64,000 nucleotides of DNA from JAUWGC01 sp963753055 (GCA_963753055.1 CAVWAP010000001.1:744001-808000); one strand, 5' to 3'; numbered from the stretch's first letter, positions 1 to 8,513 are shown. Notes: generated by a model from the letters alone, not told the origin. A program made the numbers and translations.

Positions 1-51
1 TTTGATGAACTATACCGTTCATTTTTTTAATAATATTGCCTAAGCAAGTTG

Positions 52-717
52 ATGCAGTTGAAATATAAATTACTAATCATTGCTTTCCTCATCTTGTCCG
101 CTGTTGCCCATGGGCAGCGATTCAAAGGTGCAGCAATTGCCGGGTTTAATTTGAGCAAGGTGGCTGGTGATGAAGTGAATGGATTTTACCAGTTCTACAG
201 GGTTGGCCTCAATGTCGGGGCTGCAGTAATTGTTCCTTTCAAAAAGAACTGGGATGTTACACTGGAAATTGACTATACCCAGAAGGGGGCTTACTGGGGT
301 GGCGGTGTCCAGGATGATAATTATCCCTGGCGCTATGACCTTCGGTTGAATTATGTAGAAGTCCCGATCCTTGTCCATTACAACGATCGTGATATCATCA
401 CTGCCGGACTTGGTTTTAGTTGGGGCCGGCTGGTCAAATCTTCTGAAATCGAAGATAATGGAAACAAGCCTGCTTACCAGGATACAGTTCCTTTTAATAC
501 TAATGATTTCAGTATTGTGGGTGATCTGTTATTCAGACTTTATAAGCGGATGCATATGAATATCAGGATGACACACTCACTGGTGCCAATTCGTGAAAGG
601 GTTTTTGAGAATCCTTATACAGGAACATCAAGCTGGGAAAATAAGCAATATAATTTTTCTATCACTCTGCGCGTAGTTTATATTTTTAATGAGAGATTGG
701 AAAATGCCAACAGGTAA
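52..717 (+). CDS. Outer-membrane beta-barrel protein, PorT-like
   Basis: Predicted outer-membrane barrel of about 221 residues. A signal peptide covers roughly residues 1-21 (hydrophobic LLIIAFLILSAVA, cleavage near HGQ). The mature part has the alternating, aromatic- and glycine-rich pattern of an 8-10 stranded barrel and ends in a strand-like segment (ITLRVVYIF). Early residues GFNLSKV resemble the first strand of PorT/OmpA-like barrel proteins of Bacteroidota. I chose ATG at 52 over the TTG at 49 directly upstream. The gene stands alone and converges on the DUF1801 gene 7 bp away. Substrate or partner cannot be told from sequence. Confidence 0.75.
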   Translation: MQLKYKLLIIAFLILSAVAHGQRFKGAAIAGFNLSKVAGDEVNGFYQFYRVGLNVGAAVIVPFKKNWDVTLEIDYTQKGAYWGGGVQDDNYPWRYDLRLNYVEVPILVHYNDRDIITAGLGFSWGRLVKSSEIEDNGNKPAYQDTVPFNTNDFSIVGDLLFRLYKRMHMNIRMTHSLVPIRERVFENPYTGTSSWENKQYNFSITLRVVYIFNERLENANR

Positions 718-724
718 TCAGTGA

Positions 725-1090
725 TTAAACAGCGATTCTGTCTTCCATTAACTCGCTTGCCGCTTCCCGTATAAATTTGGTGATCAATATCTCATTCAGC
801 TCCTTCAGCGATTTCACTTCAAGTTGCTTGAACCGCGTACCATTGGTTTGTAATATTCCTTGATCATCTGTAAGGTTTTTAGTACAATAAAAACCGATGA
901 GGGCGGTTCCTGTTGATGCTTCCAGATAGCAGATCTTCTTCTGATATGAGAAGACAGGGTGGTTGCCTGCATAAGACTCCTGGATATCTGGCAATGTGCT
1001 ATGAATCAGTAGCCTTAATGCAATTAAGAGATCTTTCTCAGGTAATTGGGTTTGTTTGATGTAGCTGGTTACTTGTTGATTATAGTACAT
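725..1090 (-). CDS. DUF1801 domain-containing protein
   Basis: A 121-residue cytosolic protein with no signal peptide. The pattern of an N-terminal helix (YIKQTQLPEKDLLIALRLLI), a central beta region with NHPVFSYQKKICYLEA and GFYCTKNL, and a C-terminal helix fits the DUF1801/YdhG fold. The biochemical role of this family is unknown; some members are linked to iron or cold stress, which I cannot judge here. It may be co-transcribed with the amidotransferase-like lipoprotein upstream on the same strand, 24 bp away. Confidence 0.7.
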   Translation of the reverse strand: MYYNQQVTSYIKQTQLPEKDLLIALRLLIHSTLPDIQESYAGNHPVFSYQKKICYLEASTGTALIGFYCTKNLTDDQGILQTNGTRFKQLEVKSLKELNEILITKFIREAASELMEDRIAV

Positions 1091-1114
1091 ATCTGTTGTT
1101 TTGTTGTTTATTTT

Positions 1115-1939
1115 TTAAGGACGTACTTCACTCTTGATTAACTCTGCACTGTAAGCAGCACTAATAAATGATAATGCGATGGGCAGCGAAAACGGATTTC
1201 CATATTCCATCCTTTCCGGATGCCACTGGACGGCCAGCAGGTAAGCTTTATTATCAGAGTATTCCCACTGTACCGCTTCAATAACACCATCCTTGGTTGT
1301 TGCAATAGCCGTTAGGTTATCAGCAATAGTTGCTATGCCCTGATGATGGTTACTGTTGACCATACCATGTGTATTCTGACTGATCATGTGGAGCTTGCTT
1401 CCTTCAGTAACAGTAATTTCATGATTGCAGTTATTCTTATCCAGACAGCGGTGGCGAAGATCGCTTGGAAGGTCGGTTGGTATATCTGAATACAGGCGCC
1501 CTCCCAGTGCAACATTGAGTACCTGCAGTCCGCGACAAATGCCCAGGATTGGAATGTCAGCTTCTAATGCCCTTCCAACCAGCATCAGCTCAAGTGTATC
1601 TCTTTTTCCATCGATGCCGTCATTACATTTTACTGTATCCTGCGGACGGCCATAGAAGCCCGGATGAATATCAGGTCCGCCGGTGAGCAGCAATCCCGAA
1701 CAATTGTCAATGACTTTCAAAGCTGAATCCAATGGAAGATGATATAAGTCTATTAACTCAATAGTGGAATCAGCCGCCTTAAGCCATTCTGTATAAGCTC
1801 CATAGTACTTATCGGGTTTGCCTTTAGACATTGCAATGACAACAGAAGATGTTTTATCTGTGCAAGAGCATCCGCAGACAAATACAATGAAACCCAGTGA
1901 CAAGGTTATCATGTATGCGCATCTTCTAATTTTTTTCAT
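1115..1939 (-). CDS. Gamma-glutamyl-gamma-aminobutyrate hydrolase-like lipoprotein (peptidase C26)
   Basis: Class I glutamine-amidotransferase fold of the PuuD/peptidase C26 family, which hydrolyses gamma-glutamyl amide bonds. The nucleophile lies in GICRGLQ (Cys135 counting from the MKK start) and the catalytic His-x-Glu in QWHPER (His240, Glu242). LLTGGPD is the family's oxyanion-side motif. The N-terminus is a lipoprotein signal with VCGC at residues 21-24, so the enzyme is probably anchored in the envelope, unlike cytosolic PuuD. I chose the ATG at 1939 because it places the signal peptide at the start; an in-frame ATG at 1969 would add ten residues. The natural substrate is not evident. 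Confidence 0.8.
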   Translation of the reverse strand: MKKIRRCAYMITLSLGFIVFVCGCSCTDKTSSVVIAMSKGKPDKYYGAYTEWLKAADSTIELIDLYHLPLDSALKVIDNCSGLLLTGGPDIHPGFYGRPQDTVKCNDGIDGKRDTLELMLVGRALEADIPILGICRGLQVLNVALGGRLYSDIPTDLPSDLRHRCLDKNNCNHEITVTEGSKLHMISQNTHGMVNSNHHQGIATIADNLTAIATTKDGVIEAVQWEYSDNKAYLLAVQWHPERMEYGNPFSLPIALSFISAAYSAELIKSEVRP

Positions 1940-2070
1940 GACATCAGACAGTTGGTAGAAAAAAACCATAATCTTATATATTTATACGTTAAACAATACT
2001 AATGGTAACCCTCAGTATAGCTGAAATACAGGTATTTGCAGTAAATTACGGGTTATCCCGTAGGGATAGC

Positions 2071-3552
2071 CTACCAAAGAGTACTACCTACATAATGTTC
2101 TACCGGAGCATAATCATCCGTAAGAACTGGCAGATCCTTCAATAATGTACTTTCCAGCCGGTTGGCCAGGTAATCATTCAACTCCGGATCTGTGTTAGTA
2201 AAGGTTGGCTTTGTTTGGGATTTTAGGGCTACCAGTATAACTGATTGAATATCAGTTTTTTTTCTTTCCTTATGTACGCTGAAAAGGTATACCTGTGGAA
2301 AGACTTGCTGGTAGGTGTTATATACGACTTGTAAGAAATAGCTGTTTTGTCCTGTTAATGCTGCATGCAGGTTCTGGATAACCAGTCCGCCATTTTCCAG
2401 CATATCATACATCTTTTGAGTTGCTTCAACGGTTGTCAACTGAAATGGTATTGTGTACAATGACTTAAAAGCATCTCCAAGGATAGCATCATATTTTTCT
2501 TCAGAGTGGTTGAGAAACACTCTCGCATCTTCATGGAAGATCCTCATCCTGGGATTGTCTTTTAGTTTAAATTCTTTCCTGGCTATAGTTGTGATCATTG
2601 GATCGATCTCAACCACATCTATCTGAGCATTGGGATATTTTTTTAGAAAATACCTGGGATATGAATAGCCGGCTCCGCCAAGGATTAGCACCTTTTGAAA
2701 ATCTGGTTTGAAGTGTTCCGGCAGTTGAAAATACCTGGAGTAGGGGAATACAAGTGAGTCGTCTTCAAGGAACATGGCAGAACTGTATTCATTGTTAATC
2801 CGCATCAGTTTGATTGGCTTGCCGGTGTACCAGTCGTTAGTTTCATAAATAAAAACCCGGTTATACTGTGTATCGAAATCCAGGTAGTTTAAGTACTTAG
2901 AGTTATGATGATATCCCTGGTATCCAAGGAATGCTAATAGAATAATGGGAACTACAGATGTAGACTTCATTTTCTTAACCAGGATGATCAGCATTGCGGT
3001 GATGATGAGCAGGGCAGCAATCAAGACAAGAATATTGGTGCTGCCCAGGAAAGGTATCAATACAAAACCGGCCAGGAAAGTTCCAATAATGCTGCCAATG
3101 GTAGAAATTGCATACAGGTTTCCAACTGTTCTTCCTGAGGATTTCACATCCTTGATCTTCAACCGTACTGCATATGGTGTGACCATTCCCAGGAACACAC
3201 TGGCTGGGGCGAACAGGATAATTGTGGAAATCACTGCCTGCATCCTGATCCCGGTGAATTGATTTGAGAGCATTCCAAGCAGGTCTTCTTTTCCGGAAAT
3301 AGTCAGGCCAATGAAAAATGCTGCGATAATGATGATCCAGGCAAGTTGCTTAAAGGATGGGTTGCGGTCGGCCATCTTACCTCCAAACCAGTACCCCAGG
3401 CTCAGGCTGGCGAGGATGATACCGATAAGGCTTGTCCATACAAAAATGGAAGTGCCGATGTAGGGACCAAGGATCCTTGAGCCAGCAATCTCGAAGATCA
3501 TAACGACAGCACCGCATACGAATACGACTAATTCAAGGAGGATTTTACGCAT
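2071..3552 (-). CDS. Membrane-fused spermidine-synthase-like protein
   Basis: A 493-residue protein in two parts. Residues 1 to about 205 hold six to seven hydrophobic helices resembling the transporter-like half of fused MFS/spermidine synthases. Residues about 215-493 are a Rossmann methyltransferase-like aminopropyltransferase domain with LGGAGYSYPR at 291-300 and VVEIDP about 20 residues later, followed by GDAF. These are the nucleotide- and polyamine-site blocks of the SpeE superfamily. Whether it makes a polyamine is uncertain, since many fused members have unknown substrates. The gene stands alone, with about 110 bp to rimM on the same strand. Confidence 0.75.
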   Translation of the reverse strand: MRKILLELVVFVCGAVVMIFEIAGSRILGPYIGTSIFVWTSLIGIILASLSLGYWFGGKMADRNPSFKQLAWIIIIAAFFIGLTISGKEDLLGMLSNQFTGIRMQAVISTIILFAPASVFLGMVTPYAVRLKIKDVKSSGRTVGNLYAISTIGSIIGTFLAGFVLIPFLGSTNILVLIAALLIITAMLIILVKKMKSTSVVPIILLAFLGYQGYHHNSKYLNYLDFDTQYNRVFIYETNDWYTGKPIKLMRINNEYSSAMFLEDDSLVFPYSRYFQLPEHFKPDFQKVLILGGAGYSYPRYFLKKYPNAQIDVVEIDPMITTIARKEFKLKDNPRMRIFHEDARVFLNHSEEKYDAILGDAFKSLYTIPFQLTTVEATQKMYDMLENGGLVIQNLHAALTGQNSYFLQVVYNTYQQVFPQVYLFSVHKERKKTDIQSVILVALKSQTKPTFTNTDPELNDYLANRLESTLLKDLPVLTDDYAPVEHYVGSTLW

Positions 3553-3663
3553 TGGATGTCAAATATAATAAATTATCGTTACGAGTGACACCTTACGCGT
3601 GACGAAAGTTATATGGTTGGAAAGCCAGATAAAACTCTATGGCCAGGTTCTTGTTTCCATATC

Positions 3664-4188
3664 CTAATCCATATAGAGATCGATCAGTCCATCCGGTGCT
3701 TCGATGATGATTTGATGCTTTCCCTTGTCGACTTCCAGAATGAGCTCCTCCACCAGTGGGATCAGGATCTCTTTATCATTGTGGATTACCTGCATTAGCG
3801 ATTGCTCTGGTTGCTCCAGGATGTTCATGATCCGGCCAATTTCTCCTTTATCCTGGTCAATGACAGTAAACCCGATAATCTCATGAAGGTAGGGCGGTTT
3901 GCCTTCCGGATGAGGAAGATCACCCAGGACTGTATAAATATCCCTGTTCACAATTTGTTGTGCATCCTCAGGGGTGCTGATATCTTCCAGGCTGACCCTG
4001 GCATAGTTACCGTTCAGATCGATGGTTTCGATATGGAAAGGAATAAGCCGCTGGTCAATTTCGATGAAGATGAATTCAAGGCTACCGAACCTTTCAGGGT
4101 TTTTGGTGTCAAAATAGCATACTGTCTCACCATCCTTACCCTGTATCTTAATGATCTTACCCAGTTTTAATGCATCTGATTTTTCCAT
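3664..4188 (-). CDS. rimM: Ribosome maturation factor RimM
   Basis: RimM binds ribosomal protein S19 and helps mature the head of the 30S subunit. The 174-residue product has the N-terminal barrel (KLGKIIKIQGKDG, LEFIFIEIDQRLIPF) and the PRC-barrel half (LHEIIGFTVIDQDKGEIGRI, EILIPLVEELI, GLIDLYMD). I use the ATG at 4188. The only upstream alternative is a TTG at 4209, which would leave almost no leader after the terminator at 4218-4247. It lies directly downstream of rpsP, the usual partner of rimM in bacteria, but a strong terminator separates the two, so rimM probably depends on read-through. Confidence 0.92.
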   Translation of the reverse strand: MEKSDALKLGKIIKIQGKDGETVCYFDTKNPERFGSLEFIFIEIDQRLIPFHIETIDLNGNYARVSLEDISTPEDAQQIVNRDIYTVLGDLPHPEGKPPYLHEIIGFTVIDQDKGEIGRIMNILEQPEQSLMQVIHNDKEILIPLVEELILEVDKGKHQIIIEAPDGLIDLYMD

Positions 4189-4217
4189 TGCCGGGTTGCT
4201 TTGTGACAAATTTATAT

Positions 4218-4247
4218 AAAAAAACCAGGGCTCAATACAAACCCTGG
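4218..4247 (-). terminator. Intrinsic terminator between rpsP and rimM
   Basis: On the minus strand a perfect 6-bp GC-rich stem CCAGGG/CCCTGG (plus-strand 4225-4230 and 4242-4247) with an 11-nt loop is followed by seven U. It sits 26 bp after the rpsP stop codon and 30 bp before the rimM ATG, so it would cut the operon between the two genes. Confidence 0.85.
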
Positions 4248-4273
4248 CATTTCATAAAGCATTTCGTTAAAGC

Positions 4274-5302
4274 TTATTTTTTCTCCGCTTCTTTTTTCTT
4301 TTTCTCCTCCTCAGGCTCTTCCTTTTTCTCTTCCTTTTCCGCCTTAGGCTCTTCTTCCTTAGGTTCTTCTTCGCTCTGCGCTTTGACTTCTTCCTTTGGT
4401 TCTTCTTCTTTCTCTTCTCTCTTCTCTACTTTCTCTTCTCCCTCAGGCTCTTCTTCGCTCTGCGCTTTGACTTCTTCCTTTGGTTCTTCTTCTTTCTCTT
4501 CTCTCTTCTCTACTTTCTCCCCGCCTTCGGCGGGATGTCCCTCGGCTTTGCCTCGCTCCACTTCTCCCTTCTCACTTTTTTCTTCTTCCTTTGGTTCTTC
4601 TTCTTTCTCTTTTCTCTTCTCTACTTTCTCTTCTCCCTTAGGCTCTTCTTCGCTCTGCGCTTTGACTTCTTCCTTCGGTTCCTCCTCTTTCTCTTCTCTC
4701 TTCTCTACTTTCTCTTCTCTCTTCTCTCTTTTCTCTTCTCCCTCAGGCTCTTCTTCGGCTTTGCTCGCTTTGACTTCTTCCTTTGGTTCTCCTTTCGCTT
4801 CCGCGATCTCCGCCTTCACCTCTTCTACCTTTTCTTCAACTTCAGCAGCACGCTTTTTAGCAATTGCTTCGGCCCTGGCTTCATTAACCTGCTTTTCTGC
4901 ATCCATGCGCTTTTGCAGGTCATCTTTTTCAGCCTGCACGCTTTCCTGGATTTTGTTAGTGATCTTTGCCTGCTTTTCCGTCATCCAGGCCTGGAATTTT
5001 ACTTCAACCTGTTCTTCAGTAAAAGCACCTTTTCTGACACCATTCAATAAATGGTTTTTGTAAATCGCACCTTTAAAAGATAAAATGGATTTAACTGTGT
5101 CGGTTGGTTGTGCGCCGTTTTGCAGCCAATAAACTGCCCTGTCGAGGCTAAGGTCTATTTCTGCGGGTGTTGTAATTGGATTGTAAGTGCCAATCTTTTC
5201 AATAAACTTCCCATCTCGTGGTGCACGACCATCCGCAATAACGATGTGATAAAAAGGCTTTCCCTTCTTACCCCGTCTTTGCAATCTGATTTTTGTTGGC
5301 AT
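4274..5302 (-). CDS. rpsP: 30S ribosomal protein S16 with long repetitive acidic/basic tail
   Basis: Residues 1 to about 90 are an ordinary S16 domain (KIRLQRRGKKGKPFYHIV, DGRFIEK-type GKFIEKIGTYNP, YWLQNGAQPTDTV), an assembly protein of the 30S subunit. A helical linker follows to about residue 180. Residues 180-342 are a low-complexity tail built from a 28-residue unit (84 bp) containing EEKVEKREEKEEEPKEEV and KAQSEEEP, present in three good copies plus degenerate ones. Typical S16 is 80-100 residues; Bacteroidota versions are often about 180, so 342 is unusually long. The ATG at 5302 gives the canonical N-terminus. The tail DNA is nearly pure CT on the plus strand. Confidence 0.93.
   Translation of the reverse strand: MPTKIRLQRRGKKGKPFYHIVIADGRAPRDGKFIEKIGTYNPITTPAEIDLSLDRAVYWLQNGAQPTDTVKSILSFKGAIYKNHLLNGVRKGAFTEEQVEVKFQAWMTEKQAKITNKIQESVQAEKDDLQKRMDAEKQVNEARAEAIAKKRAAEVEEKVEEVKAEIAEAKGEPKEEVKASKAEEEPEGEEKREKREEKVEKREEKEEEPKEEVKAQSEEEPKGEEKVEKRKEKEEEPKEEEKSEKGEVERGKAEGHPAEGGEKVEKREEKEEEPKEEVKAQSEEEPEGEEKVEKREEKEEEPKEEVKAQSEEEPKEEEPKAEKEEKKEEPEEEKKKKEAEKK
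4520..4534. repeat. GC-rich palindrome inserted in the rpsP tail
   Basis: CCCGCC-TTC-GGCGGG, a perfect 6-bp stem with a 3-nt loop, lies inside the otherwise CT-only tail of rpsP. It encodes part of the only tail segment that breaks the Glu/Lys pattern (GHPAEGG). It looks like a short mobile palindrome accepted in frame. Confidence 0.6.
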
Positions 5303-5425
5303 AATTACTTAATTTTAAATGTTTAATGTGATTTTCTCAAATCGGGGTGCAAATATCCGATTAATTATTGAGATAAAAAAGTATTTGATGTATAATTTCA
5401 GAGGATGCTTGTTTGTTGTATATTC

Positions 5426-5509
5426 GTTGGTGGTTGGTGGTTGGTGGTTGGTGGTTGGTGGTTAGTGGTTAGTGGTTGGTGATTAGTGGTTAGTGGTTAG
5501 TGGTTGGTG
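5426..5509. repeat. Heptamer tandem array (GTTRGTG)12
   Basis: Twelve head-to-tail 7-bp units, GTTGGTG or GTTAGTG with one ATTAGTG. The array ends two bases before the ATG (5512) of the GH3-like gene and so forms its immediate leader. Confidence 0.95.
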
Positions 5510-5511
5510 AG

Positions 5512-7065
5512 ATGATATTAAGAAATAGAAATATACGCAGTGCTTCGAACAGAGTAATGAGTGTCTACTCGAAAAGATTGCTCAGTAACCTTGAAGGGAT
5601 TGATGTGGTGAGGAACCAGGAGGAGACGTTGAAGCAGCTTGTCAGTAAAGCTGAAAATACTCGCTTTGGAAAGGACCATGGTTTTGGCAGGATCAAGACG
5701 ATCGAGGATTATCAGAAAGCTGTTCCCCTGCGTGATTATGACATGTTCTGGAATGAGTACTGGAAAAGCCCTTTTCCTGAAATCTCCAACGTTTCCTGGC
5801 CTGGCAGGACTCCTTTCTTTGCGCTGACCTCAGGAACAGCAACAGGTGCTACGAAGTACATTCCGCTCACCAGGGAGCTTTTACAATCCAATCAGAAAGC
5901 TGCATTAACATTGCTTGGCAGTTATTACCTGGAAAGTAAATTAAAGAACCTGTTCAAAGGTCATTTCTTCTTCCTGGGAGGCAGCACTGACCTGAGAGAT
6001 GAGGGCAATGGTATTTTCTCAGGCGACCTGAGTGGTATAACTTCAAGCAATTCCCCGGCCTTTCTGACTTCATTCACCTTCCCTCCAAGAGACCTGGCTT
6101 TGATAAGTAACTGGGAAGAGAAGCTGGCTAAGCTGGTGGATGCAAGTAAGGATATGAATATCACGGCTATCAGTGGAGTGCCATCCTGGGTATTGCTACT
6201 ATTTAGTGAATTAAAGAAAGCCACAGGAAAAGAGAGAATTAGTGATATATGGCCAAACCTGAGCCTGGTGATCAACGGTGGTGTAAGGTTTGATCCATAT
6301 GAAGATACTTTCAGGAAGCAGATCGGGAATGAAGATGTACAGTTCCTGGAAACCTATCCAAGCTCTGAAGCTTTTATAGCATTTGAAGACCTTCGTTATA
6401 GAAAATTACGGCTGATGCTTGGCCATATGATCTTTTATGAATTTATCCCATTCGATGAGTTAGGAAGTGATAATCCAAGCAGGCACACCCTGGCCAATAT
6501 TCAAAAGGACATCAACTATGCCATTGCAGTCACAACACCTGCAGGACTATGGAGTTATATCATAGGCGACACCATAAGTTTTGTGAGTCTTGATCCACCG
6601 CTGCTGCGTTTTACTGGAAGAACACAGCATTTCCTTTCTGCTTTTGGTGAGCATCTTATCAGTGAGGAGGTTGAGAAAGCGGTGAGCCAGGCGGCACTGG
6701 AGACCAGCAGCATTGTAAATGATTTTTGCGTCGGGCCAATATTCCCCGATGCTGCAAATGCTACCGGATATCATTTGTATATCATTGAGTTTGATAGTTA
6801 CGGCGAAGGAATCCAGGATTTTTCATCAATTCTTGACAGGCAATTGAAGTCCTTGAACGAAGATTACGAAGCGCACAGGGTTAAGGATATCAGTATCACA
6901 CAGCCGCAAATTCTTCAATTAAAAAAGGGGGCATTTACAGCATGGATGAAGTTCAGGGGAAAACTTGGCGGACAACACAAGGTGCCACGCCTGGATAACT
7001 CAGGGAAGTTAACCAATGAAATAAAAAATTGGATGTCAGAGCATAAATTTATACTAAGTGGATGA
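5512..7065 (+). CDS. GH3-like acyl-adenylating enzyme
   Basis: A 517-residue member of the GH3 family, named after plant auxin-amino-acid synthetases of the ANL adenylating superfamily. The ATP-binding motif is TSGTATGATKYIPLT at about residues 109-123. Later blocks include FLETYPSSEAF, the hinge-like FTGRTQHFLSAFGEHLI and a C-terminal HKVPRL. The enzyme probably activates a carboxylic acid as an acyl-adenylate and conjugates it to an amine or thiol; the substrate of bacterial homologues is unknown. A GTG at 5500 inside the repeat is in frame, but the ATG at 5512 is preferred. The heptamer array directly upstream could affect expression. Confidence 0.8.
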   Translation: MILRNRNIRSASNRVMSVYSKRLLSNLEGIDVVRNQEETLKQLVSKAENTRFGKDHGFGRIKTIEDYQKAVPLRDYDMFWNEYWKSPFPEISNVSWPGRTPFFALTSGTATGATKYIPLTRELLQSNQKAALTLLGSYYLESKLKNLFKGHFFFLGGSTDLRDEGNGIFSGDLSGITSSNSPAFLTSFTFPPRDLALISNWEEKLAKLVDASKDMNITAISGVPSWVLLLFSELKKATGKERISDIWPNLSLVINGGVRFDPYEDTFRKQIGNEDVQFLETYPSSEAFIAFEDLRYRKLRLMLGHMIFYEFIPFDELGSDNPSRHTLANIQKDINYAIAVTTPAGLWSYIIGDTISFVSLDPPLLRFTGRTQHFLSAFGEHLISEEVEKAVSQAALETSSIVNDFCVGPIFPDAANATGYHLYIIEFDSYGEGIQDFSSILDRQLKSLNEDYEAHRVKDISITQPQILQLKKGAFTAWMKFRGKLGGQHKVPRLDNSGKLTNEIKNWMSEHKFILSG

Positions 7066-7098
7066 ACAATTCGTTTTGAGAATGATTAATAGATAACC

Positions 7099-7971
7099 AT
7101 GAAAAGGAATCTCCTTAAATATATGATCCGGCTCTTGTTGATTTGCCTTTTTTTAATGATCCTTATACCGGTATTGGATGCTCAGGACACCATCATTGCT
7201 GATAAGGCTTCTGGTGAAATGGATGCATGGATGGAGAAGAACCGTGCAGAGCGGTTTCGTGACAAGGGCCCCATATATGTAGAAACGATCAAGTATTTCG
7301 AGTCAGGTAAGGACCATCTCATCATAGAACCGTTTAACACAGCTTCAGCAATCCTTTTTGTGGTTATCGCATTGTGGTTCATATACAGGTACAGGAAAGA
7401 GAACATCCAAAGTCCTTTTATCCTCTATGCTGTCATTATGCTTTTTATTGGAGGTGTAAGCGGTACTATTTACCATGCTTTCCGAATCTGGCCTGTCTTC
7501 ATGTATGTAGATGGTGGCACGATCGGCATGCTGATGCTGAGCTTCACAGCCTGGATCATTTATAAGCTTACGCGTAATCTCTGGTTTTCCATTCTGGCTA
7601 TTCCCCTGGGGTTGGCTTTGGTGTTTATCATGATTGGTTTTTTGATTCGCAATGGGGTTAACTTTAATCCATCCATGGCTTATGCCATGATGGGTGTGAT
7701 TGTGATTATTCCTCTGATCATTTATTTGTTTAAAACCAATTTCAGGGGTGGGCGCTTTATCTTATTTGCTTTGCTGGCATTTTCTATTGCTGTCTTCAGC
7801 CGGGCCTTCGACCTGAAAAGCTCACTGCCGATGGGATCTCATTTCCTCTGGCACCTGTCCGGCGCACTGGCAACCATCTTTATGTTCTATTATGTCTGGG
7901 CTGAAGAGAGGATTCGCATGAAGCGTAATCATGTTCAAAGTCCAATGGATAATATTCAAAGTTCAACCTAG
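7099..7971 (+). CDS. CREST/alkaline-ceramidase-like membrane protein
   Basis: A 290-residue protein with a signal anchor and about seven transmembrane segments. It carries the layout of the CREST superfamily of membrane metal hydrolases (alkaline ceramidases, PAQR, Per1): Glu77-x-x-Asn80 before the first core helix, His126 in SGTIYHA, Asp138 twelve residues later, and His248-x-x-x-His252 in SHFLWHLSG. In alkaline ceramidase a zinc ion is held by a first His and a HxxxH pair with a nearby Asp, so the residues match. Sphingolipids are common in Bacteroidota, so a ceramide or other lipid amide is a plausible substrate, by inference only. The last ten or so residues are encoded by degenerate repeat DNA. 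Confidence 0.6.
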   Translation: MKRNLLKYMIRLLLICLFLMILIPVLDAQDTIIADKASGEMDAWMEKNRAERFRDKGPIYVETIKYFESGKDHLIIEPFNTASAILFVVIALWFIYRYRKENIQSPFILYAVIMLFIGGVSGTIYHAFRIWPVFMYVDGGTIGMLMLSFTAWIIYKLTRNLWFSILAIPLGLALVFIMIGFLIRNGVNFNPSMAYAMMGVIVIIPLIIYLFKTNFRGGRFILFALLAFSIAVFSRAFDLKSSLPMGSHFLWHLSGALATIFMFYYVWAEERIRMKRNHVQSPMDNIQSST

Positions 7972-7997
7972 TTTGAACCTTGAGCATGTAATATTAA

Positions 7998-8037
7998 AAC
8001 ATGGAACATGGAACATTGAACATTGAACATGGAACAT
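7998..8037. repeat. Heptamer tandem array (AACATKG)5-6
   Basis: Units AACATGG, AACATGG, AACATTG, AACATTG, AACATGG and a partial AACAT. It lies in the convergent gap after the CREST-like gene and reaches the stop codon of the minus-strand gene at 8037. The preceding 3' end of the CREST-like gene contains related words (GTTCAAAGT). Confidence 0.9.
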
Positions 8038-8405
8038 CAAATGGAACCCAGCTCTTCTCTAAGACCTTCTAGATCCCAACCTTTTTCATCAAAGAGCATT
8101 TTTATATTCTTCAGCTGATCAAGGTAAGCGATCTTATGCCTCTCTTTCTCTTCCTTCCATACATTCATTCCTTTTAACCGGAGGTCTTTATCCGATTTCA
8201 GGAATGAATATACAATGAATGCTTCCAGGAATTTTGACAGTGTCTCGTAAGTGTTACTATCAGCTTGTTTGATAAGAAATAAAAGCTTATTCCGGCTTTG
8301 GTCCTCAATATTCTCTTTACCTGTAACATTGGTTGTAATTAGCTGAATCAGAGAGTCAACGACCTCTTCATCACTTCTTTTATCACTTGAGAATTCAAAT
8401 TCCAT
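8037..8405 (-). CDS. Hypothetical protein
   Basis: A 122-residue soluble, highly charged, mostly helical protein without signal peptide or recognisable motif. Composition and codon use match its neighbours, and it is divergent from dnaE, which starts 109 bp away. The C-terminal stop overlaps the edge of a heptamer array. I cannot assign a family. Confidence 0.6.
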   Translation of the reverse strand: MEFEFSSDKRSDEEVVDSLIQLITTNVTGKENIEDQSRNKLLFLIKQADSNTYETLSKFLEAFIVYSFLKSDKDLRLKGMNVWKEEKERHKIAYLDQLKNIKMLFDEKGWDLEGLREELGSI

Positions 8406-8465
8406 AGCTTAAGATTTTTTCAAATATAAGTTATTAACACCTGCCAGACGAAATTGCATTTTAAG

Positions 8466-8473
8466 TAATTTTG
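8466..8473 (+). promoter_or_regulatory. Putative dnaE promoter -7 box
   Basis: TAATTTTG fits the Bacteroidota -7 consensus TAnnTTTG and lies 41 bp before the dnaE ATG. No clear -33 TTTG at the right distance. Confidence 0.4.
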
Positions 8474-8513
8474 AGACCTGTTTTTCTACAACTTTTGAAA
8501 GCCATAATCTAGC

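Noticed and set aside
4170..5063. Long plus-strand open frame rich in Ser and Phe
   Set aside because: Mirror of the CT-rich rpsP tail; low complexity, while the minus-strand frame begins with a perfect S16 domain.
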